A stretch of 60,259 bases of DNA from an uncultured Clostridia bacterium (GCA_944387885.1 CALXGR010000010.1:1-60259); one strand, 5' to 3'; counted from the first letter of the stretch, positions 42,853-52,539 are shown. Notes: generated by a model not told the origin, from the letters alone. Numbers and translations are program-made.

Positions 42853-44226
42853 TTAAGCTTCCGCAGTTTCCGGAACAGGGGCGGGGTCGCTCTCGGGGAC
42901 TTTCCGGCAGACGATCTGCTGACGGTAGAAGATGAGGGAGAGGACGGCGGCCACAGTCCAGCCCACAGGCCAGGCACACCAGATTCCGGTGGAACCCAGG
43001 GTGGTGCCGGACAGCAGGAAGGCCAGACCCACACGAAGGATCAGGTCGGTGAAGGTGGCGATCATAAACTTGCCCATGATGCCGCTGCCACGCAGGATGC
43101 CGTCTGCCACCAGCTTGGCGGATACGATGAAGTAGAAGGGAGAAAGGATCCGGAGGAACTGGATCCCGGTGTCCAGAGCGGTCTGGGTGGGATTGTCGAT
43201 GAAGAATCCCAGCAGAACATTTCCGCAGAAGAAGTAAATCAGGAAGAAGGGAATGGTCAGAAGCCAGACCAGCTTGATCCCGGCCTTGAAACCGGCCCGG
43301 ATACGGTCCCACTTGCCGGCGCCCATGTTCTGGGCGGTGTAGTTGGAGATGCCGTTTCCGATGGTGGTGTAGGAGGTGATGACCAGGTTATTGATCTTCA
43401 CCGAGGCGGAGTAACCCGCCATGACGCCGGAACCGAATCCGTTGATAACACCCTGAATCAACAGGTTGCCCACAGAGATGAAGCTCTGCTGAAGGATGCT
43501 GGGGATGGCAATGATGACGAACCGCCGGAGAAGGGGCAGAGAGAAGAGTTCCACCTTGCCGGTGGTATGTACTCCCTTAAGCCGTTTCCAGACGGTAGCA
43601 ACTGCCAGAACACAGCTGACTCCCTGGCAGAGGAAGGTGGCCCAGGCCACACCGGCGACCCCCATGTCAAAGGCAGTGACAAAGAGGATATCCACCGCCA
43701 CATTGGCTGTGGAGGAGAAGGCCAGGAAGAGGAAGGGGGTCCGGGAATCTCCCAGAGCGGAGAAGATACCGGTGGCAATGTTGTAGAAGAAAACGAAGGG
43801 AAGGCCCCAGACGTAAATGTCCAGGTAGATTTTGGAATCCTGGAACACCTCCGCAGGGGTGTGGATGGCTTCCAGAATGGGGTCGCAGCCGAAATAACCC
43901 AGCAGCATAAGGAGAATGCAGACCCCGGTACTGAACAGCCCCGCCGTGTAGATGGCGGTCTTCATCCGGTTGTACTCCTTGGCGCCGAACAGCTGGGAGA
44001 CTACCACCGAGCAGCCTATGTTGCAGCCGAAGGCAAAGGCAATAAAAATGAGGGTGACTTCATAGCTGTTCCCGATGGCAGCCAGAGCGTTCTCACCCAC
44101 GAACTTTCCCGCTACCAGGCTGTCCGCAATGTTGTAGAGCTGCTGGAAGATAATGCTGCCGAAAAGGGGCAGACAGAATCGCCAGAGCACTGTTTCAGGA
44201 CGGCCTGTGGTCAAATCCTTGTTCAA
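42853..44226 (-). CDS. MATE-family efflux transporter
   Basis: Na+- or H+-driven multidrug/organic-cation exporter with 12 predicted membrane segments, about 457 residues, the usual length. The N-terminal PETVLWRFCLPLFGSIIFQQLYNIADSLVAGKFVGENALAAIG and mirrored second half (RRFVIIAIPSILQQSFISVGNLLIQGVINGFG) are typical. No ATG is well placed; the TTG at 44224-44226 with AGTAGGTG upstream gives NKDLTTGRP, the common family start. A GTG about 13 codons earlier is the alternative. Single gene. Confidence 0.9.
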   Translation of the reverse strand: MNKDLTTGRPETVLWRFCLPLFGSIIFQQLYNIADSLVAGKFVGENALAAIGNSYEVTLIFIAFAFGCNIGCSVVVSQLFGAKEYNRMKTAIYTAGLFSTGVCILLMLLGYFGCDPILEAIHTPAEVFQDSKIYLDIYVWGLPFVFFYNIATGIFSALGDSRTPFLFLAFSSTANVAVDILFVTAFDMGVAGVAWATFLCQGVSCVLAVATVWKRLKGVHTTGKVELFSLPLLRRFVIIAIPSILQQSFISVGNLLIQGVINGFGSGVMAGYSASVKINNLVITSYTTIGNGISNYTAQNMGAGKWDRIRAGFKAGIKLVWLLTIPFFLIYFFCGNVLLGFFIDNPTQTALDTGIQFLRILSPFYFIVSAKLVADGILRGSGIMGKFMIATFTDLILRVGLAFLLSGTTLGSTGIWCAWPVGWTVAAVLSLIFYRQQIVCRKVPESDPAPVPETAEA

Positions 44227-44335
44227 TACAAATACACCTACTTTTCCCACAAAGTGTGCCGGCACATACCGGTACCGGGATTATTGTAGACCTTCCCGTA
44301 AAGTTTGTGAAGGGCAATACTCCACAAGATTTTTT

Positions 44336-44384
44336 CAACCAAAAGGGCCGGACACTGTGAAGCTTTCCACAGTGTCCGGCCCTT
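44336..44384 (-). terminator. Terminator of argS (minus strand)
   Basis: A perfect 17-base-pair stem (44343-44359 with 44368-44384) around an 8-base loop; on the minus strand a TTTT run follows. Confidence 0.85.
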
Positions 44385-44404
44385 GTTTGCGTCAAAAAAC
44401 GGTA

Positions 44405-46219
44405 TTACATCACTTCGGGAACAGTGATCTTGAACATGGTGAGAATATTCCGGATGACAGCCCGTACCCCCAGACAGAGGGCCAGACGGGCCTGGAGCAG
44501 CTGAGGCTCAGCGCCCTTGATCCGGCAGCTGTTGTAGAACTTGTGGAAGGCGGCGGCCAGGTCCACGGCGAACCGGGTGATCCGGGCAGGGTCATACTTC
44601 TGGGCGGCCACCACGATCTCGGCGGGGAAGGCAGCCAGCATCCGGATCAGCTCCATCTCAGCGGGCTGGGTGAGGAGGCTGGGGTCTACGGTATCCACTC
44701 CGACGAAGGGAGTGCCTTCCTCCTCCATCTTTTTCAGGATGGAGCAGATGCGGGCGTGGGCGTACTGCACATAGTAGACAGGGTTGTCGCTGTCCTCCTT
44801 GATGGCCAGGTCCAGGTCAAAGTCCATGGGGCTGCCGGCCTCCCGCTGGTTGAAGAAGAACCGGGCGCTGTCGATGGGCACCTCGTCCAGCAGGTCGGTG
44901 AGGGTGATGGCCTTGCCGGTCCGCTTGCTCATCCGGACAGGCTGACCGTCCTTGATCAGGTTGACCAGCTGCATGAGGACCACATCCAGGCGGCTTCCGT
45001 CCAGGCCGATGGCATCCATGGCGCCCTTCATCCGGGCTACATGACCGTGGTGGTCGGCGCCCCAGATGTCGATGGCCTTGTCAAAGCCCCGGACGGCCAG
45101 CTTGTTGTAGTGGTAGGCAATGTCGGCGGCAAAGTAGGTGGGGATCCCGTTGGCACGGACCAGAACCTCATCCTTTACCTCGTCGGTGCCGTCCTCGTTC
45201 TTTTTCTTGTTGGCAACGCCGTACTTCTCGGCGTACTGGGCGCTGCGGTACATGATGCTTCCGTCCTCGGCCTTATAGCAGGCACCGTTGTCCAGCAGCT
45301 TCTGGACAACCCCCATGACAGCGCCGCTGTCGTGGAGGGTGCTTTCCCGGAACCAGACGTCATACTGGATCCGGTACTTGAGCAGGTCACGCTCCAGTCC
45401 GGCCACATTCTTGGGCAGGCCGTATCCGATAAGGGCGTTTTTCAGATCTTCAAAGGGAGCGCTGGCATACAGCTCGTCCCCGGAAAGGTCCTTGCAGGCC
45501 TGGGTCTGGGAAGCGTACTCCTCCCCGTGAAGCTGGGCAAATTCCTGGGCCAGGGCAATAATGTCGGCGCCCTGGTAGCATTCCTGGGGCAGGGGGAAGG
45601 CTTCCTCCCCGAACTGACCCTGGAGGTACCGTACCCCCAGACTCTTGCCAAACTTCTGGATCTGATTGCCGGCGTCGTTTACATAGAACTCCCGGCAGAC
45701 CTCATGACCGCTCCAGTCCAGCACGGCAGCCAGGCCGTCGCCCAGGGCGCCGCCCCTGGCATTGCCCAGGTGCATGGGACCGGTGGGGTTGGCAGAGACG
45801 AACTCCACGTTCATCTTCTTGCCCTTGCCGAAATCAGTCCGGCCATACTCCGGGTTGGTGGCAGCTGCCAGAACCACCCCGTCAAACCAGCTCCGGGAGA
45901 GGAACAGGTTGATGAAGCCGGGACCGGCCACCTCTGCCCGGTCAAAGCAGCTGCCGGACAGGTCCAGATGGGCCAGCAGGGTGTCGGCGATCATCTTGGG
46001 GGCTTTCCGCCATACCCGGGCGCTGGCCATGGCAATGTTGCTGGCCACGTCGCCGTTCTTGGTGTCTCCGGGAATTTCGGTGATAAACTGGGGCAGGTCT
46101 CCCTGGGGGAGGCTGCCGTCGGCCATGGCGGCCTGGGCGGCCCGGCTCAGGAAGCCGTAAGCCTCATCCAGGGCGGCCTGGCGGGGGTTATAGTTTTTGT
46201 AGTCGGTTGCCATAGACAT
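44405..46219 (-). CDS. argS: Arginyl-tRNA synthetase
   Basis: Charges tRNA-Arg. Class I synthetase of 604 residues with the N-terminal Add1 domain, HIGH-type motif TGPMHLGNARGGALGD, the MSKRTGKA (KMSKS-type) loop and the C-terminal DALR anticodon-binding domain ending LTMFKITVPEVM. The call rests on ArgS-typical VEFVSANPTGPMHLGN. AAAGGA lies about 9 bases before the ATG. It follows the DUF1934 gene by 23 bases on the same strand, the ywiB-argS order known from Bacillus. Confidence 0.96.
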   Translation of the reverse strand: MSMATDYKNYNPRQAALDEAYGFLSRAAQAAMADGSLPQGDLPQFITEIPGDTKNGDVASNIAMASARVWRKAPKMIADTLLAHLDLSGSCFDRAEVAGPGFINLFLSRSWFDGVVLAAATNPEYGRTDFGKGKKMNVEFVSANPTGPMHLGNARGGALGDGLAAVLDWSGHEVCREFYVNDAGNQIQKFGKSLGVRYLQGQFGEEAFPLPQECYQGADIIALAQEFAQLHGEEYASQTQACKDLSGDELYASAPFEDLKNALIGYGLPKNVAGLERDLLKYRIQYDVWFRESTLHDSGAVMGVVQKLLDNGACYKAEDGSIMYRSAQYAEKYGVANKKKNEDGTDEVKDEVLVRANGIPTYFAADIAYHYNKLAVRGFDKAIDIWGADHHGHVARMKGAMDAIGLDGSRLDVVLMQLVNLIKDGQPVRMSKRTGKAITLTDLLDEVPIDSARFFFNQREAGSPMDFDLDLAIKEDSDNPVYYVQYAHARICSILKKMEEEGTPFVGVDTVDPSLLTQPAEMELIRMLAAFPAEIVVAAQKYDPARITRFAVDLAAAFHKFYNSCRIKGAEPQLLQARLALCLGVRAVIRNILTMFKITVPEVM

Positions 46220-46242
46220 AGTGCAGAAATCCTTTCTCTTTC

Positions 46243-46683
46243 TTAGTTGAGCAGTGATTTTACAGTGACCTGGACCAGATTCCGGCTGAGGAGCGCCTCG
46301 TTGCCGCTGTCCAGAGTATAGCTGAAGTGGATGTCGCCCCCGTCCTCACCGAGAGCGTGGGTGATCTCGTCAGCGGAGACCCCCAGATTCATGCTGCCGT
46401 AACCGGTTTCATAGTGGCATACATGGCGGACGCCCTTCTCAATAATGAGCTGGCTGGGCATGGGACCGTGGCGGAGCATGGAGACCTGATGGGAATCCTC
46501 ACTCACCTTCAGGGTGGTGGTACAGCCCTCGTAGCCGGTGGTCTCGCTTTCTTTATAGGTAATATAGTAATTGCCGTCCCGGTGGGTGAAATAACCCCGG
46601 GTCATCAGCTCTACGGTGTCGTTGTCGTCTCCCTGTTCCATGGTTCCCCGAATGGTGATCATGCAGTTTTCAGGCAGATTCAT
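46243..46683 (-). CDS. DUF1934 family beta-barrel protein (YwiB-like)
   Basis: Conserved 146-residue protein of unknown function with a calycin-like beta-barrel expected. It matches YwiB by ITIRGTMEQGDDNDTVELMTRGYF, YYITYKESETTGYEG, TTLKVSEDSHQVSMLRHGPM and HVCHYETGYGSMNLGV. Genes of this family commonly sit beside argS, as here. GGGAGG precedes the ATG. Confidence 0.88.
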   Translation of the reverse strand: MNLPENCMITIRGTMEQGDDNDTVELMTRGYFTHRDGNYYITYKESETTGYEGCTTTLKVSEDSHQVSMLRHGPMPSQLIIEKGVRHVCHYETGYGSMNLGVSADEITHALGEDGGDIHFSYTLDSGNEALLSRNLVQVTVKSLLN

Positions 46684-46731
46684 AAAACCGCCTCCCTTCC
46701 TTATTACATTTATATACAGGGCCCGAATGGG

Positions 46732-47547
46732 TCAATAGGTGTCAATGGCGATCTGAATCACCCGGCCGCCGGCATACTCTCCCAGGAAAATATCCGCATT
46801 GGCCGCAAAGCTTTCGGTGGTATCGCTGACAAAATAGGTGGCTTTTCCTTCCCGCCCCGGCTGGGCCAGCAGGTCCAGGTCCGCCAACGCCAGTTTGACG
46901 GCGTCGGCAGTCTCCCGGCCCACGTCAATGAGGGTGACCTGAGGCCCCATGAACCGGGCGATCATGGGAGCCAGCAGAGGGTAATGGGTGCAGCCCAGAA
47001 TCAGGGTGTCCACTCCCGCAGCCTTTACCGGTTCCAGATACTGGGCAATCACCAGCTCGCTTACCTGGTTGTGGTCCCCGAAGAAGCCGTTTTCCACCAG
47101 GGGAACGAAGAGGGGACAGGCCACCGAAGTGATTTGATACCGGGGATCCATATCCCGCAAAGCGGCGGGATAGCTGCCGCTGCGGATGGTGGCGGAGGTG
47201 CCGATGACTCCGATTTTACCGTTTCGGGTGGCTTTGGCCGCAGCCCGACAGGCACAGCTCACCACCCCGGTGTAGGGGACAGGAAGCCGGGCGGCCTCAT
47301 GAGTGGGATAGGTACTGCTGATGGTGCCGCAGGCGGCCAGAAGGAATTTCACATCCTGCTTGAGAAGGAACCGGATATCCTGCCGGGCATACTGGAGGAT
47401 GGTTTCCCGGCTCCGGGTACCGTAGGGGACCCGGGCGGTGTCTCCGAAAAAGACGATGTCCTCCCCGGGAAGGATTTTCCGCAGCTCCTTGACGGCGGTC
47501 AGCCCGCCCAAGCCTGAATCAAATACCGCAATGGCCCGATTGTCCAT
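46732..47547 (-). CDS. murI: Glutamate racemase
   Basis: Makes D-glutamate for peptidoglycan. The 271-residue protein has AVFDSGLGGLTAVKEL, the two catalytic cysteines in LLAACGTISS and LGCTHYPLL, and the DVGRETAD stretch. The start codon directly follows the ddl stop with no gap, so it is translationally coupled to ddl. Confidence 0.95.
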   Translation of the reverse strand: MDNRAIAVFDSGLGGLTAVKELRKILPGEDIVFFGDTARVPYGTRSRETILQYARQDIRFLLKQDVKFLLAACGTISSTYPTHEAARLPVPYTGVVSCACRAAAKATRNGKIGVIGTSATIRSGSYPAALRDMDPRYQITSVACPLFVPLVENGFFGDHNQVSELVIAQYLEPVKAAGVDTLILGCTHYPLLAPMIARFMGPQVTLIDVGRETADAVKLALADLDLLAQPGREGKATYFVSDTTESFAANADIFLGEYAGGRVIQIAIDTY

Positions 47548-48621
47548 TTATACACCTGCTCTTTCAAAGGCCAGCTGGACCAGAGCGTCCAGCAGACGGG
47601 GGACGGGCAGACCGGTGGCTTCCATCAGCTGGGGATACATGCTGATGGAGGTGAAACCGGGCAGGGTGTTGATCTCGTTGATAAGGACCCGCCCTGTTTC
47701 CTTCTCCACAAAGAAGTCACACCGGGCAAGACCGGTGCAGCCCAGGGCCCGGTAAGCCTTGATGGCCAGACCTTTGACCTCTTCCAGCTTCTGAGGGGCC
47801 AGACGGGCAGGGATCAGGGTCTTGCTCACTCCGTTCTTGTACTTATCATCGTAGGTGTAGAACTCAGCTCCGGCCAGAATCTCTCCGGGAAGGGTGGCGC
47901 TGACCAGGTCATTGCCCAGGGCGGCGCATTCCACTTCCTGTCCGTCCACGAACTCCTCAAAGATGACCTTGTCGTCCTCCATGAGAGCGGTGCGGACTGC
48001 CTGCTCCAGCTCGGCCCGGTTGTGAGCCTTGGAAATCCCCACGCTGCTGCCGGCGTTGGCGGGCTTGACAAAGATGGGGTAGGACAGCTTTTCCAGAAGC
48101 CGGGCTTCCAGGGCGTCCAGGTCCTTGGCCTCGCTCCGGACACAGCAGTCCCAGGCGCAGTGGGGAACACCGGCTGCATCAAACAGGGTGTTGGCCAGGG
48201 CTTTATCCATGCAGAGGGCACTGGCAGCCACGCCGCAGCCTACATAGGGGATGCCGGCCAGTTCAAACAACCCCTGGATGGTGCCGTCCTCGCCGTTCTT
48301 CCCGTGGAGGGCAGGGAAGACCACGTCGATGGGGCAGGGGGTGATCATCCCGTTGGACTGACGGATGAAGATGCAGTGGTCGGCCCGGTCGGCGCTGAAC
48401 ATGCACTTCCGGTTGCCGGGGTTCTCCTCCCAGCTGCCGTCCGCCACCTGCTCCGGGGTGGAGGGGGTGTGGAACCATCGCCCGTCCCGGGTGATGCCCA
48501 CCGGAATGATCTCATACCGCTGGGGGTTCAGATTCTTCATAATAGTGCTGCAGCTCAGGCAGCTTATCTCATGTTCGCTGGAAACTCCGCCAAACAGCAG
48601 AGCAATACGGATTTTACTCAT
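47548..48621 (-). CDS. ddl: D-alanine--D-alanine ligase
   Basis: ATP-grasp ligase that joins two D-Ala for the peptidoglycan stem peptide, 357 residues. Features: LFGGVSSEHEISCLS, FPALHGKNGEDGTIQGL, KPANAGSSVGISKA and RCDFFVEKETGRVLINEINTLPGFTSISMYP. The omega-loop region does not show a clear VanA-type substitution to my eye, so D-Ala-D-Ala is the default product. AGGAGA precedes the ATG. First gene of ddl-murI. Confidence 0.95.
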   Translation of the reverse strand: MSKIRIALLFGGVSSEHEISCLSCSTIMKNLNPQRYEIIPVGITRDGRWFHTPSTPEQVADGSWEENPGNRKCMFSADRADHCIFIRQSNGMITPCPIDVVFPALHGKNGEDGTIQGLFELAGIPYVGCGVAASALCMDKALANTLFDAAGVPHCAWDCCVRSEAKDLDALEARLLEKLSYPIFVKPANAGSSVGISKAHNRAELEQAVRTALMEDDKVIFEEFVDGQEVECAALGNDLVSATLPGEILAGAEFYTYDDKYKNGVSKTLIPARLAPQKLEEVKGLAIKAYRALGCTGLARCDFFVEKETGRVLINEINTLPGFTSISMYPQLMEATGLPVPRLLDALVQLAFERAGV

Positions 48622-48947
48622 ACTCTCTTCTCCTGGCGGGCTTTTTTCGGAAAAACTTGAAAAAAGCCCACACTTACACTATTATAATTAAGCATACTAT
48701 AACATAAATACTTTCCTAAATCCAGCCTTATTCCAGAAAAAGAAAAATCCCCCTGAAATCCGGCAAAAATCCGTTGACAGGGAGAAAAAAGTATGCTAAT
48801 ATGATAGCACCTCTTTTTGTGGGGTTATTTTTTTGTGCCTGTTTTTGGCAGACACAAGGCAGTGCCCACATACCGAGGGAGGCTATGAAGCAGGCGGGTT
48901 TCCTTTACAAAATCCGCCTGAGAAACCGTTAAATGGAGGTGCCGAGA
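48622..48947. promoter_or_regulatory. Divergent ddl/rpmG intergenic region with untranslated rpmG leader
   Basis: 326 bases without a gene. The left part carries a minus-strand TATAAT (48681-48686) with no good -35 for ddl. The right part holds the rpmG promoter and a leader of about 140 bases with a strong hairpin (CAGGCGG pairing with CCGCCTG, about 48892-48918), without a T run. No match to a known leader class is claimed. Confidence 0.5.
48774..48802 (+). promoter_or_regulatory. Promoter of rpmG-secE-nusG
   Basis: TTGACA (48774-48779), 17-base spacer, TAATAT (48797-48802). Confidence 0.8.
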
Positions 48948-49097
48948 ATGCGTGTAAAGATTACTCTTGCCTGCACAGAATGCAAACAGCGTAACTACAA
49001 TACCATGAAGAACAAGAAGAACAGCCCCGACCGGCTGGAGATGAAGAAGTATTGCCGTTTCTGCAAGAAGCACACTGTACATCGCGAAACCAAGTAA
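48948..49097 (+). CDS. rpmG: 50S ribosomal protein L33
   Basis: Small ribosomal protein of 49 residues starting [13 protein letters not shown]. Four cysteines in two pairs (C9/C12 and C36/C39) make the zinc-ribbon (C+) form. Ends HTVHRETK as usual. Good GGAGG site before the ATG. First gene of the classic rpmG-secE-nusG order. Confidence 0.95.
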   Translation: MRVKITLACTECKQRNYNTMKNKKNSPDRLEMKKYCRFCKKHTVHRETK

Positions 49098-49115
49098 GAA
49101 AGGCGGAGCGGTAAG

Positions 49116-49364
49116 ATGGCTGACAAGAAAGAAACCAGCGCCAAGAAGCATGGCTTCCTGGCAGGGGTCAAGGGCTTTTTCGCTCGGATCGGCCGTTTCC
49201 TGAAGGAAACCCGCAGTGAGCTGAAGAAAGTTGTGTGGCCCAGCAAGAAGCAGACCAAGAACAACACCATCGTGGTTATCGTGGTAATTATCATCGCCGC
49301 TTTGGTGCTGATTGCCCTGGATTTCGCTTTCGGCGGAATCATTCGTCTGCTCATCGGCGCATAA
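49116..49364 (+). CDS. secE: Preprotein translocase subunit SecE
   Basis: Essential clamp subunit of the SecYEG channel, 82 residues, single C-terminal membrane helix (NNTIVVIVVIIIAALVLIALDFAFGGIIRLLI). The preceding RFLKETRSELKKVVWPSKKQT is the universal SecE motif. Lies 18 bases after rpmG. Confidence 0.95.
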   Translation: MADKKETSAKKHGFLAGVKGFFARIGRFLKETRSELKKVVWPSKKQTKNNTIVVIVVIIIAALVLIALDFAFGGIIRLLIGA

Positions 49365-49394
49365 GCGCTCTGCAAACAAACGGAGGATACAAGC

Positions 49395-49934
49395 ATGGAA
49401 CAACAGGCATTGTGGTATGTGGCCCATACCTATTCCGGCTACGAGAACAAAGTGGCCCAGGACCTTTTGACCATGGTGGAAAACCGTCACTTGCAGGATG
49501 TCATCTGCGATGTTAAGATCCCTACCGAGACCGTCATCGAGGACCAGCTGGACAAGCAGGGAAACCGGATCGGTCAGAAAGAGGTCCAGCACAAAATCTA
49601 CCCCGGTTATGTATTCATCAAGATGGTCATGACCGATGAGACCTGGTACATTGTACGGAACACCCGTGGCTGTACCGGTTTTGTGGGCCCGGGAAGCAAG
49701 CCCGAACCCCTCAGCGAAGCCGAGGTGGCCAAGCTGGGCGTGGAGATGGTTTCCATGGCTCAGGTAGACTTCAATGTAGGTGACAATGTGGAGATCGTCG
49801 CCGGTCCCATGGAAGGCTTCGTGGGCCTGGTGGAGGAGATCGACACCCAGAACCGGAAGGTTCGGGTCAAGGTATCCATGTTCGGTCGGGAGACCCCCGC
49901 AGAGCTGGATATTGCACAGGTGAAACTCCTGTAA
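49395..49934 (+). CDS. nusG: Transcription termination/antitermination protein NusG
   Basis: Binds RNA polymerase and modulates pausing and termination. The 179-residue protein has the NGN domain (WYVAHTYSGYENKVAQDLL) and C-terminal KOW domain (DFNVGDNVEIVAGPMEGFVGLVEEID). GGAGG precedes the ATG. Confidence 0.96.
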   Translation: MEQQALWYVAHTYSGYENKVAQDLLTMVENRHLQDVICDVKIPTETVIEDQLDKQGNRIGQKEVQHKIYPGYVFIKMVMTDETWYIVRNTRGCTGFVGPGSKPEPLSEAEVAKLGVEMVSMAQVDFNVGDNVEIVAGPMEGFVGLVEEIDTQNRKVRVKVSMFGRETPAELDIAQVKLL

Positions 49935-50091
49935 AAGGGTGGCCGTCCCCTGACGGTCAAAGCCGAAGATTCATCAATAGTTCGGATCATAACCGCATGC
50001 GGTTTTGATAGGGCGCAGCATTCCGCCGTGCCCGTGGGAGGTTCCCCCAAACGGAACCGAACGAACCACAAAATTTGGAGGTGCATTGAAC

Positions 50092-50520
50092 ATGGCACAG
50101 AAAGTAACTGGCTACATTAAGCTGCAGATCCCCGCCGGCAAGGCAACCCCGGCTCCCCCTGTTGGTCCCGCTCTGGGCCAGAAGGGTGTTAACATCGTTG
50201 CCTTCACCAAGGAATTCAACGAGCGTACCAAGAACGACATCGGCATGATCATTCCCGTTGTCATCACTGTTTACGCCGACCGTTCCTTCAGCTTCGTCAC
50301 CAAGACCCCTCCCGCTCCTGTCCTGATCAAGAAGGCTGCTGGCATTGAGACCGCTTCCGGCGCTCCCAACAAGACCAAGGTCGCCAGCATCACCAAGGCT
50401 CAGGTGGAAGAGATCGCCAAGACCAAGATGCCCGACCTGAACGCTGCTTCCCTGGAAGCTGCCATGAGCATGATCGAAGGTACCTGCCGCAGCATGGGCG
50501 TTACCGTCGTCGAAGGCTAA
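50092..50520 (+). CDS. rplK: 50S ribosomal protein L11
   Basis: 142 residues; [39 protein letters not shown] is the L11 signature. The ATG at 50092 has GGAGG upstream. The 157-base gap after nusG contains GC hairpins (for example around 50005-50045) that may be a leader for L1 feedback control, but I cannot assign it. Codons are of the highly expressed type. Confidence 0.97.
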   Translation: MAQKVTGYIKLQIPAGKATPAPPVGPALGQKGVNIVAFTKEFNERTKNDIGMIIPVVITVYADRSFSFVTKTPPAPVLIKKAAGIETASGAPNKTKVASITKAQVEEIAKTKMPDLNAASLEAAMSMIEGTCRSMGVTVVEG

Positions 50521-50534
50521 GGAGGGAACAGAGA

Positions 50535-51224
50535 ATGAAATTTGGTAAGAAGTATGTAGAGAGCGCCAAGCTGGTTGAGCGCTCCAAGCTGTACGAAGTA
50601 GACGAGGCTCTGGCTCTGGTTTGCCAGACCGCCAAGGCTAAGTTTGACGAGACCATCGAGCTGCACGTTCGTCTGGGCGTTGACGGCCGTCACGCTGACC
50701 AGCAGGTCCGCGGCGCCATCGTTCTGCCCAACGGAACCGGTAAGAAGGTTCGGGTAGCTGCCATCGCCAAGGGCGACGCTGCCAAGGCTGCTGAAGAGGC
50801 CGGCGCTGTGATCGTGGGTGATGAGGACCTGATCGCTAAGATCGCTGACGGCTTCATGGATTTCGACGTTCTGGTCACCACCCCCGACATGATGGGTAAG
50901 GTTGGCCGTCTGGGTAAGGTTCTGGGCCCCCGTGGTCTGATGCCCAACCCCAAGGCCGGCACCGTGACCCCCGATACCGGCCGTGCCGTTCGGGAAGCTA
51001 TGGCTGGTAAGATCGAGTACCGTCTGGACAAGCAGAACATTATCCACGTTCCCGTGGGTAAGGCTTCCTTCGGTGCCGAGAAGCTGGCTCAGAACCTGAA
51101 CGCCGTTATGGACGCTATCGTTAAGGCTAAACCCGCTGCTGCCAAGGGCAAGTATGTGAAGAGCGCCGTTGTGGCTGCTACCATGGGCCCTGGCGTTAAG
51201 CTGAACAGCCAGCGTTACCTGTAA
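50535..51224 (+). CDS. rplA: 50S ribosomal protein L1
   Basis: 229 residues, full length, with [15 protein letters not shown] and the signature [20 protein letters not shown]. Fourteen bases after rplK with its own AGGAGG. L1 proteins repress their own operon by binding a leader that mimics its rRNA site. Confidence 0.97.
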   Translation: MKFGKKYVESAKLVERSKLYEVDEALALVCQTAKAKFDETIELHVRLGVDGRHADQQVRGAIVLPNGTGKKVRVAAIAKGDAAKAAEEAGAVIVGDEDLIAKIADGFMDFDVLVTTPDMMGKVGRLGKVLGPRGLMPNPKAGTVTPDTGRAVREAMAGKIEYRLDKQNIIHVPVGKASFGAEKLAQNLNAVMDAIVKAKPAAAKGKYVKSAVVAATMGPGVKLNSQRYL

Positions 51225-51263
51225 TTTTTCTTCTGGTTTCCAAAAGAAAAAATTACAAACTAC

Positions 51264-51292
51264 TTGACAAGGCCGTGTTTCCACGGTATAAT
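51264..51292 (+). promoter_or_regulatory. Promoter of rplJ-rplL
   Basis: Perfect consensus TTGACA (51264-51269), 17-base spacer, TATAAT (51287-51292). The strongest promoter in the window. Confidence 0.92.
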
Positions 51293-51302
51293 ACTCTTGC
51301 TG

Positions 51303-51434
51303 TTTTTAAGACAGTAGGTGCGTATCGCATAAGAAGGGATTCCTTCGCCTACCGAGAAACGTGGCTTTGAACAAGAGGCAGTATGCTGCTTTTCAGGACC
51401 TTTTCTCGGTGCGCCGGGGAAAGGTCCTTTTTGT
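51303..51434 (+). ncRNA. Ribosomal protein L10 leader with terminator-like hairpin
   Basis: The rplJ mRNA leader: GTAGGTGCG pairs with CGCCTAC as the L10-leader arm, followed by CCTACCGAGAAACGTG, typical of the class bound by L10(L12)4. A GGACCTTT/AAAGGTCC hairpin (51395-51428) with TTTTT at 51428 ends it and may attenuate. Autogenous feedback is established for this class. Confidence 0.82.
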
Positions 51435-51474
51435 GTTACGGTATGATGTTGATTTGAAACGAGGTGAAACCGAA

Positions 51475-51990
51475 ATGCCCAGTGCAAAGATTCTGAACGA
51501 GAAGCAGGCTTACGTGGCTTCTCTGAAGGAAAAGATCGCTGCATCCTGCGCCGGTGTTGTGGTGTCCTACAAGGGTATCACTGTTGAGAATGACACCAAG
51601 CTGCGTAAGGAGCTGCGTGAAGCTGGCGTAGAGTACATGGTTGTCAAGAACACCATGCTGCGTCTGGCTTTCAAGGGCACCGAGATGGAAGCTCTGCTGG
51701 ATACCTTCAAGGGTGATACTGCTATCGCCTTCTCCAACGAGGATCCCATTGTTGCCGCTCGTGTCCTGAACGACTTCGCTGAAAAGGACAAGTCCAAGCA
51801 GTTCGCCATTAAGGGCGGCTATGTGGACGGCGAGGTTCTGAGTGTTGATAAGATCAAGGAGCTGGCCAAGCTGCCCGACCTCAAGGGTATGCTGTCCATG
51901 TTCGCAGGCGCTCTTACCGGCACCCTGTCCGGCCTGGCTGTTGCTATGCAGGCCTATGTGGATAAGCAGGAGAACGGCGAAGCCGCTTGA
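51475..51990 (+). CDS. rplJ: 50S ribosomal protein L10
   Basis: 171 residues forming the base of the L7/L12 stalk. SYKGITVENDTKLRKELREAGVEYMVVKNTMLRLA matches L10. The ATG at 51475 (MPSAKILNEKQ) has GAGGTG upstream; an in-frame extension to 51361 runs through the leader and is wrong. Confidence 0.96.
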   Translation: MPSAKILNEKQAYVASLKEKIAASCAGVVVSYKGITVENDTKLRKELREAGVEYMVVKNTMLRLAFKGTEMEALLDTFKGDTAIAFSNEDPIVAARVLNDFAEKDKSKQFAIKGGYVDGEVLSVDKIKELAKLPDLKGMLSMFAGALTGTLSGLAVAMQAYVDKQENGEAA

Positions 51991-52049
51991 TCTGACTGCC
52001 TGAACCACACCAAAACAAAAAACAAACTATAAAATGGAGGATTAATACC

Positions 52050-52424
52050 ATGGCTTCTGAGAAGATTACTGCTATTATTGAAGAAGTAAAGGGTCTGTCC
52101 GTTCTGGAGCTGAAGGAACTGATCGACGCTTACTGCGAAGAGTTCGGCGTTTCCGCCGTTGCCGCTGCTGCTCCCGCTGCTGCTGGCGCTGCTGCTCCCG
52201 CTGAGGAGGAGAAGAGCGAGTTCGACGTTATCCTGGCTTCCGCTGGCGACTCCAAGATGGGCGTCATCAAGGCTGTTAAGGAGATCACCGGTCTGGGCCT
52301 GAAGGAGGCTAAGGCTCTGGTTGACGAGGCTCCCAAGCCCGTTAAGGAGAAGGTTTCCAAGGCTGAGGCTGAGGAGATCCAGAAGAAGCTGGAAGAGGCT
52401 GGCGCTAAGGTTGAGCTGAAGTAA
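52050..52424 (+). CDS. rplL: 50S ribosomal protein L7/L12
   Basis: 124-residue stalk protein that recruits translation factors: N-terminal dimer domain, Ala-rich hinge ([16 protein letters not shown]) and C-terminal [44 protein letters not shown]. Codon choice is the most biased of the window (GCT, GTT, CGT). Confidence 0.97.
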   Translation: MASEKITAIIEEVKGLSVLELKELIDAYCEEFGVSAVAAAAPAAAGAAAPAEEEKSEFDVILASAGDSKMGVIKAVKEITGLGLKEAKALVDEAPKPVKEKVSKAEAEEIQKKLEEAGAKVELK

Positions 52425-52453
52425 TTTCGGTTTTTAATCAACACCAAGTTTCA

Positions 52454-52497
52454 GGGAAAGCCGCTGCAAACGCAGCGGCTTTCCTTTCGTTTTAAAG
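52454..52497 (+). terminator. Terminator of rplJ-rplL
   Basis: GGAAAGCCGCTGC pairs with GCAGCGGCTTTCC, followed by TTTCGTTTT. Confidence 0.92.
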
Positions 52498-52499
52498 TA

Positions 52500-52539
52500 A
52501 AAAGCAGGAGACCCGGAAATTCCAGGCCTTCTGCTTTTG
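52500..52539 (-). terminator. Probable terminator of the small anchored protein (minus strand)
   Basis: AAAGCAGGAG and CTTCTGCTTT pair with one mismatch; on the minus strand the hairpin is followed by TTTACTTTA. Back-to-back with the rplL terminator. Confidence 0.6.

Noticed and set aside
44343..44384. The 17-base-pair inverted repeat considered as an insertion-sequence end
   Set aside because: It lies right after argS with a T run on the minus strand and has no transposase beside it; a terminator explains it.
51361..51474. Longer start for L10
   Set aside because: It translates the L10 leader and its hairpin; the family start MPSAKILNEKQ with GAGGTG is at 51475.
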